DNA from: Hofstenia miamia
Lineage: Eukaryota > Xenacoelomorpha > Acoela
Direction of reading: 5' to 3'
Length of the DNA stretch: 64,000 nt
NCBI GenBank assembly: GCA_004352715.1
Contig: SCFE01000100.1
Coordinates: 677,240 to 741,239, forward strand
Shown one piece after another: positions 57,728 through 64,000 of the stretch (its first letter is position 1; each line of letters starts with the position of its first letter). The position numbers and the translations under genes were made by a program. Below the pieces are notes generated by a model. It did not search any database and had not been told where the DNA came from. It saw only the letters and a list, made by a program, of their open reading frames with translations.

Positions 57728-58148
57728 CAGGGTGGCCCATAAGTTTGTATACAGTTAATACAAACATTTAAATAACAAGAAATAGTGAATTAAACACAGC
57801 ATAAACAACAAAAAACACCGATGGACTACTTTCTATGGGGTGTTGTCAAAGATGATGTCCATGGCAGAAAGCCTACATCTGTTCCGGAAATGAAACAATA
57901 CATAACTGATTCATTCAATCGTATCACGGAAAACAAAGAGCTGTGTTCCAAGGTATGTCGTGGTGTTGAACATCGTCTTGAAAAATGCGTTACCAATGAA
58001 GGAAAGCAATTTAAACATTTGTCTTAATCTTTGAATACATACTGTTTGTTTTTTATGTTTTTTTTGTTGTTTATGCTGTGTTTAATTCACTATTTCTTGT
58101 TATTTAAATGTTTGTATTAACTGTATACAAACTTATGGGCCACCCTGT
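57728..58148 (+). mobile_element. Mariner-derived MITE, copy 2
   Basis: A 421-base element with perfect inverted ends of about 88 bases (starting CAGGGTGGCCCATAAGTTTG) and TA on both sides. The core at 57821-58027 keeps an open 68-codon frame: MDYFLWGVVKDDVHGRKPTS to KCVTNEGKQFKHLS. This is the last catalytic aspartate region and C-terminus of a mariner transposase. It is a deletion derivative that presumably was moved by a full-length relative. Confidence 0.9.
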
Positions 58149-58392
58149 ATATCCCGCTAAATGTTAAAAACCTCATCATGGCCGTTTCCAAACATAAATC
58201 TTCGAAATTTTGAAGGGTACTGTCTTTTTAATTTACTTACCCATGGTAAATATATTTAAGTTCGAGTGAATACTGCCGTAGAAATGGCCAAAAAAAGTTT
58301 TTGGAAAAAGTGCAATTTCCTCTAAATGCCTTAGAAATTTGGGACCGTTTTCCCCCAAATTTAAAGTTTTTGCATTTTCCATAGCAAAAAGC

Positions 58393-58403
<11 letters not shown>
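58149..58403. mobile_element. Small foldback element next to MITE copy 2 (candidate)
   Basis: TATATCCCGCT at the left and AGCGGGATATA at the right frame a 250-base sequence that starts where MITE copy 2 ends. It is followed by a (TA)n tract (58396-58423). The inverted end is only about ten bases. Confidence 0.35.
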
Positions 58404-58423
<20 letters not shown>

Positions 58424-60016
58424 TGCAGTTCGTGGGCTAATATTATTTAGCGTTTTTGTTATGACTAGTGCGAACAAAACCCAAAATTGAAATAAATGTC
58501 AAGTTTTTCTAAATATTTAGAAAGTTAATTGTTTTGCTGCATATGCATGCACATCTTAAAAATTTCCCAAAATTTGAAATTAGGTAAAAAAAGATTTGAA
58601 ATTCTTTGTGGTCAAATTTTTTGGAAGAGACAATTTATGAATGATTTTCATAAAAAGATATTAAAACCATATAATTCAAAAACTTAACATTTTTCAATTG
58701 CAAAGTTTAATAACATAAACATCAAATAATGAACACATAAGTACAAATGGGTTTCAAAAAAAGCGCATGTTAAAACCAATGTCAAGAAGCTTTGTTTTCT
58801 ACAAGAATATATGAGGCAACTTCCAATTCATCAGTTAATTCCACAATGACAACATTAAAACGATCTTAAACTTGATTTAAAATCACAGCATCTTCAGGCT
58901 AGAAATGAATGTGATTGGCAATCATTTACTTCAATAACTACCGACACATGCAACTCCTTTTTAGCCAAATATGTCTTCTATACTTCTTTTCTCATCAGAA
59001 AACCACTGAATGTTATCTGCGATCAAATGTCGATTAGCGCAACCTGAACAAGTTGCAATGACAACACCTTCGACATAAACCTGTCTAGAAATTACAACAA
59101 AGTAAAGATTTCGTCCATGCGTTCTTGTTTATCTAAAGTCCCTAGTACACAAGCGGCATTATGTTGAATAATCATCGATGTTATTCATTGATACAGAAAT
59201 TCTTTTGCTCGTTTATCGCCAGATTTGATGAAATTTATGAGTTTTGCATTAAATTTAACCAAAAGTGTATGTAGGAGGAAGCCTCTACCTATAAGCGTTG
59301 ACTCTCATTTTAATTTCGTTTATAGCTTATAAAAATATAAATTCTTGGTTACAAAAACATGAGAAAATATCATTGCACAATTTTTAACTATTAAAATAGA
59401 AATAAGTTGGAGCAAGCATTTAATTTCTATATGTTAATATTTTGCCAATGTTTATAAAAATGACATTACTAAGGATGTCATTGTTGAGAGATCAAGAATT
59501 GCTATCCTATCCGTGAGACAATAATGCAAGTTACTGATCGCCACAAATTACTATGAAATGAATTGGGATTGTAAAATGCTTTGACTCTGAATAAACCTTA
59601 ACTTTGGATGCTTCGCCGAATATTGAAAACTATATATTAATGAATAATCAGTTTATTAAATCTTACAGAATACGGATTGCTGAAAATAGCAAGTGCTTTC
59701 CTGCTTCAATGAAAGGGTTCTTTTCAATGCTAAAAAGCATGCTTAAGACAATGTGCATGCCTCAAGGGCGCCGCGAGAAACTTCTTAAAAGAGGGGCAAC
59801 AAATTTTTTTGAATGTGTGAGGTGTGATATTTTAGTGAGGATGGGATACGGATAGTGAATTTAATATTTCGGATAATTTGTCTGCCGGATAATATATTGT
59901 TCAATTATTACTAAAGAACAACCTCATTCAAATACGCCGGAAGCAACTCAACATTGAGGGGCAAACCTTCCTAAGCTTAAATGTCAATATATTTTTAAAT
60001 TTTTGAAATTTAGACA
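58424..60016. other. No gene seen
   Basis: AT-rich. The frame at 59604-59855 has no recognised domain. Confidence 0.4.
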
Positions 60017-60024
60017 AGCTAGGT

Positions 60025-61268
60025 CAGAGCTGCAACCGCGCCTGGTTTTTGAAGGCACGGTGGATTTTAAGAACGGCATGGTTTTTCAAAAATATTAGGT
60101 ACGGCACGGTTTTTCTAGTAACAAATCATACGAATACTAGTGTAATAGTTGTATTTTTGTTTGAAAAATTTATCGTAAATGTTGGAAAAAACATCTTTTA
60201 GCCCAGATTCCTAAAATACAAGCATGCATTCCGATTTTAAATAAACATATTATGATCTGGTTCCATTAATGTAATGTGCTTCACAAATAAACACCAAAAT
60301 ATTTATATTTACTAGAATTAAACAATGAAAACTAGCAACTTTATTTTTTAAGAAAGTTTTGATATAAGGTTTACTTATTCTAATTAAATTTACCCATGTT
60401 AACTATTGCGTGAATAACTGGAAACGCCAAATTCACAAGAACTTTGTAAGAACTATACGCACTTAAAAAGACTTAACAGCAGTATTTTAAGCAGCGTTAA
60501 TGATTAGCAAAGCAATTTCTTTAAACATCGTAAAATAGAAACTAATTTGAATTTTATTACGAAAATGTTTAAAATTTAATAGTAATATAGCATTTAATTA
60601 ATAGAACAATAAAATTTTTACAATCATATGTCATATAAGTTTCTAAACACACAATCGTAAAACATTGCGTTATTAACTTAGAACGCACGTCTGTAAAGCA
60701 CATTTAAAGAAATTAACAGCTTGCAAAGGCTTTAGATGCCTTTTAATGCGAAATGTACTTCTAAAGTAACTAACATACTGATTTACATGTATATGGGTAT
60801 GCTATTCTAACAGTATGGACATTTAAATAAAAGGAACTAATACATTTGAAAACCCTTACTGCATAGAAAAATAATTAATTAGAACATAAACTATAAACTT
60901 AGAGACATTAAATTACGCGTATTAAACTATTCGTTTGTACTAAATATGCGTCACGACAGTTTGACAAAAATCGCAAAGCATATATATAATATTTAATACA
61001 TCTGTAAGCAATGTTTTAAAATTCTGCAAAAATCAAGCAGCAATTATATGAAATAAGGAAAATACGGATATTGTTGCAGTCTAAAAATTCCGCAATGTAA
61101 TTTCTATGCAAATCTATTTCTAAGAATCATTTGTATTATTAAACATGAACTAACATTTAATATATTGTGAACAGAAAATTGTACAAAGAATAATTGAGAT
61201 TCAGACGCTTACATATTCCATAGATTTGGGTCACGGCACAGCTAAGACATGGCACGGTTGCAGCTCTG
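60025..61268. mobile_element. Non-autonomous hAT element, 1.24 kb
   Basis: Ends are CAGAGCTGCAACCGCGCC and, on the other strand, CAGAGCTGCAACCGTGCC. The flanks AGCTAGGT (60017-60024) and AGCTAAAT (61269-61276) match at six of eight bases, a decayed 8-base hAT target duplication. Near both ends the word CACGG recurs several times. No transposase frame. Confidence 0.75.
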
Positions 61269-61654
61269 AGCTAAATTAAGGCTATCGCAACCTTTCAATT
61301 TTTACACTATTTACAAAATACATACTATGATTATCTTTATCTTAATTGCATAAATATATTAATATTTAAATAAACTAAAATTTAATCTAACCATTTTTAT
61401 AATCTAAGAAATGAAAGAGATTTTTCTGTCAGTTATCTCAAAAATCGAGAAAGAACTTGTGCTTTGAGAAATAATAATAGTAGACATAGACACTGCTTCC
61501 AACTTTCTACTTAAACCCTTAAAATCTTAGAAGAATCTAGTAATTAAGAAGATGAAGTTCTTCACTAAGTGGATTCGCTATAATTATATTTCAACTGTAA
61601 GAAACGGGAGAACATTTTGGATGATATATTAAATAGGCCGCCTATACTCTGCGC

Positions 61655-62343
61655 CAGAGATGGCTAACAATTAATAGATTGAAAATTATTTTAAATTAAT
61701 TGATTTCAATTTCAAAATTAAAATTAATTGATTTTGGATATTCAAAATTAAATTGTTGTTTTAGAAATCTATGATATTAATTGAATGCATATGAAACAAA
61801 AGTTAACCAACTGTTTTTGGCTGCCAGCGCATTCATTGTTTTCATAAAGTTATAATTTTGTAGGGAAACACTTCATTGATTGTGTGCAGCAGTGTAACAG
61901 CCAATCAACGTTTTCGCAGTGTTACTATTTCCAGAATCTCTGCATCTTTTTAATTCACTAAAGGCATATACACAATATGTTTCGAAAATTAATTATATTA
62001 CAGGTTTGAGAAATTGCTACTACTATGCAACCGATTTGCTCAAAAAAGAGAACTTGAAAGAATTGCAGATTTATTCAAATAACATCAATCGTGTTGGAAC
62101 TTTTTTTCAGCATAGAAATTTATCATGGTGCATGCTTCCATCAGCCTACAAATGCAAAAGTTTTTAAAGGTTAACAATCGTCTTAGGGATGAAAAACTTC
62201 TGAGTGTATTGAGAATTTGCCAAAGTATCAATTAATTTAAATTAATTGCAATTAGTTCATTTTACCTGGTATCAATTAAAATTAATTGATTTTTACGATT
62301 CGAAATTTGAAAATTAATTTAAATTAATTTTTAGGCATCTCTG
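61655..62343. mobile_element. hAT-like non-autonomous element, 0.69 kb
   Basis: Ends are CAGAGATGGCTAACAATTAA and, on the other strand, CAGAGATGCCTAAAAATTAA. Inner arms are built of repeated TTAATT words. Flanking octamers CTCTGCGC and CTTTACAT agree at four positions and differ by transitions at the rest, so the target duplication is doubtful. The open frame inside (61919-62167) is unrecognised. Confidence 0.55.
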
Positions 62344-64000
62344 CTTTACATTCACGAATGTGTGTTGATAGTTAATTGATCACTCAAACAAGCGTATATG
62401 TAAAGAATTATGTAAACATTTAACCCAATGGCATGTTGCGATCTTTATAGAAAATTCAAAATAACTACGCAATCAACTCTACCCTTTGAAACTGCTCTCT
62501 CTCCAATGGAATTGGGTTTAAAAACCCGCTAAAGCAATTTCAACAAGTTGTTTGGTTGCGCCTATCTTAATGGCCACGTTCTTAATTATAGTGTTTGTTA
62601 ATGATATTGAAGATTAAAGCGCAAAGTTATTTAAAATCAAATCCGTTACATCTCTATATTTTTTAACCTGTTTTTGTTGAAAAAATATTGTGTTTCAAAC
62701 CAATTTCTTTTTGAGGAAATTTAATCATTTAATTGAAAGAGAACAATGTGATGAGATCTTATTTTTCAAGTATTTGATTACCGGAAGTAATGTGCTAGAA
62801 TTGACTTTAATCTCCCACATGTGTAAAAATATAAGAGTATAGGTCTATTGTTTGTTCTTTTCTACCACTAAACTATTTTGAATATTTACCATATCAGTTA
62901 TAGGAACACTTTGCCTAATATAATGCATTTCCAATCGAAGTAAATTTCATAGTTATTTTCCAGATAGTAATCAAAGATTTAATCTGGTTTAGGTAATCCG
63001 TCCCTGACTTAGGTGAATTTCAAGAATTTTCTTGAAGTAAAAATCTGAAATGTTGCTGTTTTTAACTCTAAACTAAAAATTACACCAAAAAGCTATTAAA
63101 TTTTCTAAGTCAAATATATATGAAATTCTAAGTTATAGTTCAATTCTCTGTGTTGGTGAGCCTAGGTACAAGTCTATTCCAGTATCAATCAACCAAAAAA
63201 TAATGCATATATGTATTTAATTTCGTTCTTTTTAAAAAATTGGTGATTCTTTAATATTTTATTTTGTAATGATTTTGTAAACCAATTTGGAAATATGAAT
63301 TTTACGAAAAAATGGCATCGAAACTATCATTAGAAATACCGGAATAATTGATGCAATTCACTGCAAAAAGGAAAATCATCTGCAATTGATGAATTGAAAA
63401 ATAAAATATTTGATCTATTAAACAAAAATTTTCACCTAAAATTGTTTTGCCTGAAATTACTCCTATCGCAAAAGAATATATGTTTTCTCAAAATAGATTT
63501 ATACTATACTATAATTCAGTACTACGTGAAATTGCTGAACGTAATCAGAAACTTAGTGTCTTTAAGCTGTTCCAGATCTTTGGTGAAAATAATAATCGAA
63601 TTAACAGTTACTTTCGAAAGACATACATCCTTCAAAAAAGGAGTTGCCCCCTATAGTTAAACCAATCCAAATATTTTTAATAATTACTGGTTGATTTGTA
63701 AAGAATTACAACATCGATTTAATGGTGCGCAATAGCAAAACAAAATATTCACATCCAATTTTAGGAATCTGACCTCAGCTATACAGATGTTGTTCATTCA
63801 CAATGTTATAAATGAATCTACAAAAAATAAATTAAAGAACTATTTTAAAAATTGCTAGAAAAGCTCTGCTAAAATGGCTAAAGAAGTATGATTACAAGTA
63901 AAAGTAAATACTAAAAAATGAGACATAATCAAAGAAAAACTGCTGTCTACATCTCATACAATTACAAAGTTAAATTTTATATATTTTATGTAACTTCCAT
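62344..64000. other. No gene seen
   Basis: AT-rich. Two overlapping frames at 63394-63660 have no recognised domain. Confidence 0.4.

Noticed and set aside
61919-62167. 82-residue frame within the CAGAGATG-ended element
   Set aside because: No transposase-like motif was seen; likely chance.
63394-63660. Two overlapping frames near the right edge
   Set aside because: No recognised domain and no splice context.
1-64000. CRISPR arrays, bacterial operons, rRNA or tRNA genes
   Set aside because: No regularly spaced repeats, no operon-like gene packing, and no tRNA or rRNA sequence was recognised. The split genes and animal gene families show eukaryotic DNA.

Overview
This is a single-strand view of an AT-rich metazoan nuclear genome, almost certainly an invertebrate. 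Genes are split by GT-AG introns. The window holds an exon of cGMP-dependent protein kinase, an exon of a synaptotagmin-1-type C2B domain, a glutaredoxin, a COP9 signalosome subunit 6 copy, and two receptors with extracellular LDLa modules followed by seven membrane segments. Between them lie many decayed transposons: a non-LTR retrotransposon, Penelope-like elements, Tc1/mariner elements and hAT-type elements. Long (TA)n tracts are frequent, and they border five of the six N gaps of 132 bases or more except the one inside a Tc1 element. I cannot name the species or phylum.

Layout. 1-1.9 kb: dead non-LTR retrotransposon. 2.3-2.5 kb and 5.1-5.2 kb: Penelope GIY-YIG scraps. 3.14-3.88 kb (+): intronless CSN6 with a one-base frameshift. 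5.6-12.0 kb (-): five-exon LDLa/7TM receptor, here called receptor 1, with transposon debris in its introns. 13.9-15.2 kb: dead Tc1-like element (-). 17.66-17.80 kb (+): PKG kinase-domain exon, followed by an 80-base foldback. 19.8-21.2 kb: Tc1-like element with matching terminal repeats. 23.2-26.1 kb: Penelope-like element with inverted flanks and a hammerhead-like motif. 27.17-27.47 kb (+): glutaredoxin. 28.04-37.72 kb (+): second LDLa/7TM receptor, receptor 2, three exons by my model. 38.6-39.5 kb: mariner deletion derivative. 39.8-40.0 kb: young hAT MITE. 43.7 kb (-): synaptotagmin exon. 44.7 and 57.7 kb: two copies of one mariner-derived MITE. 45.5-47.1 kb (-): Penelope-like element. 49.2 kb (-): unidentified coding exon. 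51-52 kb (-): mariner. 52.4-53.9 kb: tandem duplication with an N at the joint. 60.0-62.3 kb: two hAT-like non-autonomous elements. The rest is AT-rich intergenic or intronic DNA in which I see no gene.

The most interesting biology is the receptor pair. Both proteins have a signal peptide, a run of LDLa modules (5 and 12), a linker of about 80 residues and a rhodopsin-like seven-helix domain, with no leucine-rich repeats where the known LDLa receptors (relaxin receptors, GRL101) carry them. They lie head to head about 16 kb apart and their splice phases close without a stop. A 120-base sequence lies just upstream of both the glutaredoxin and receptor 2 start codons. All functional statements come from motif recognition and hand splicing; nothing was searched or computed.
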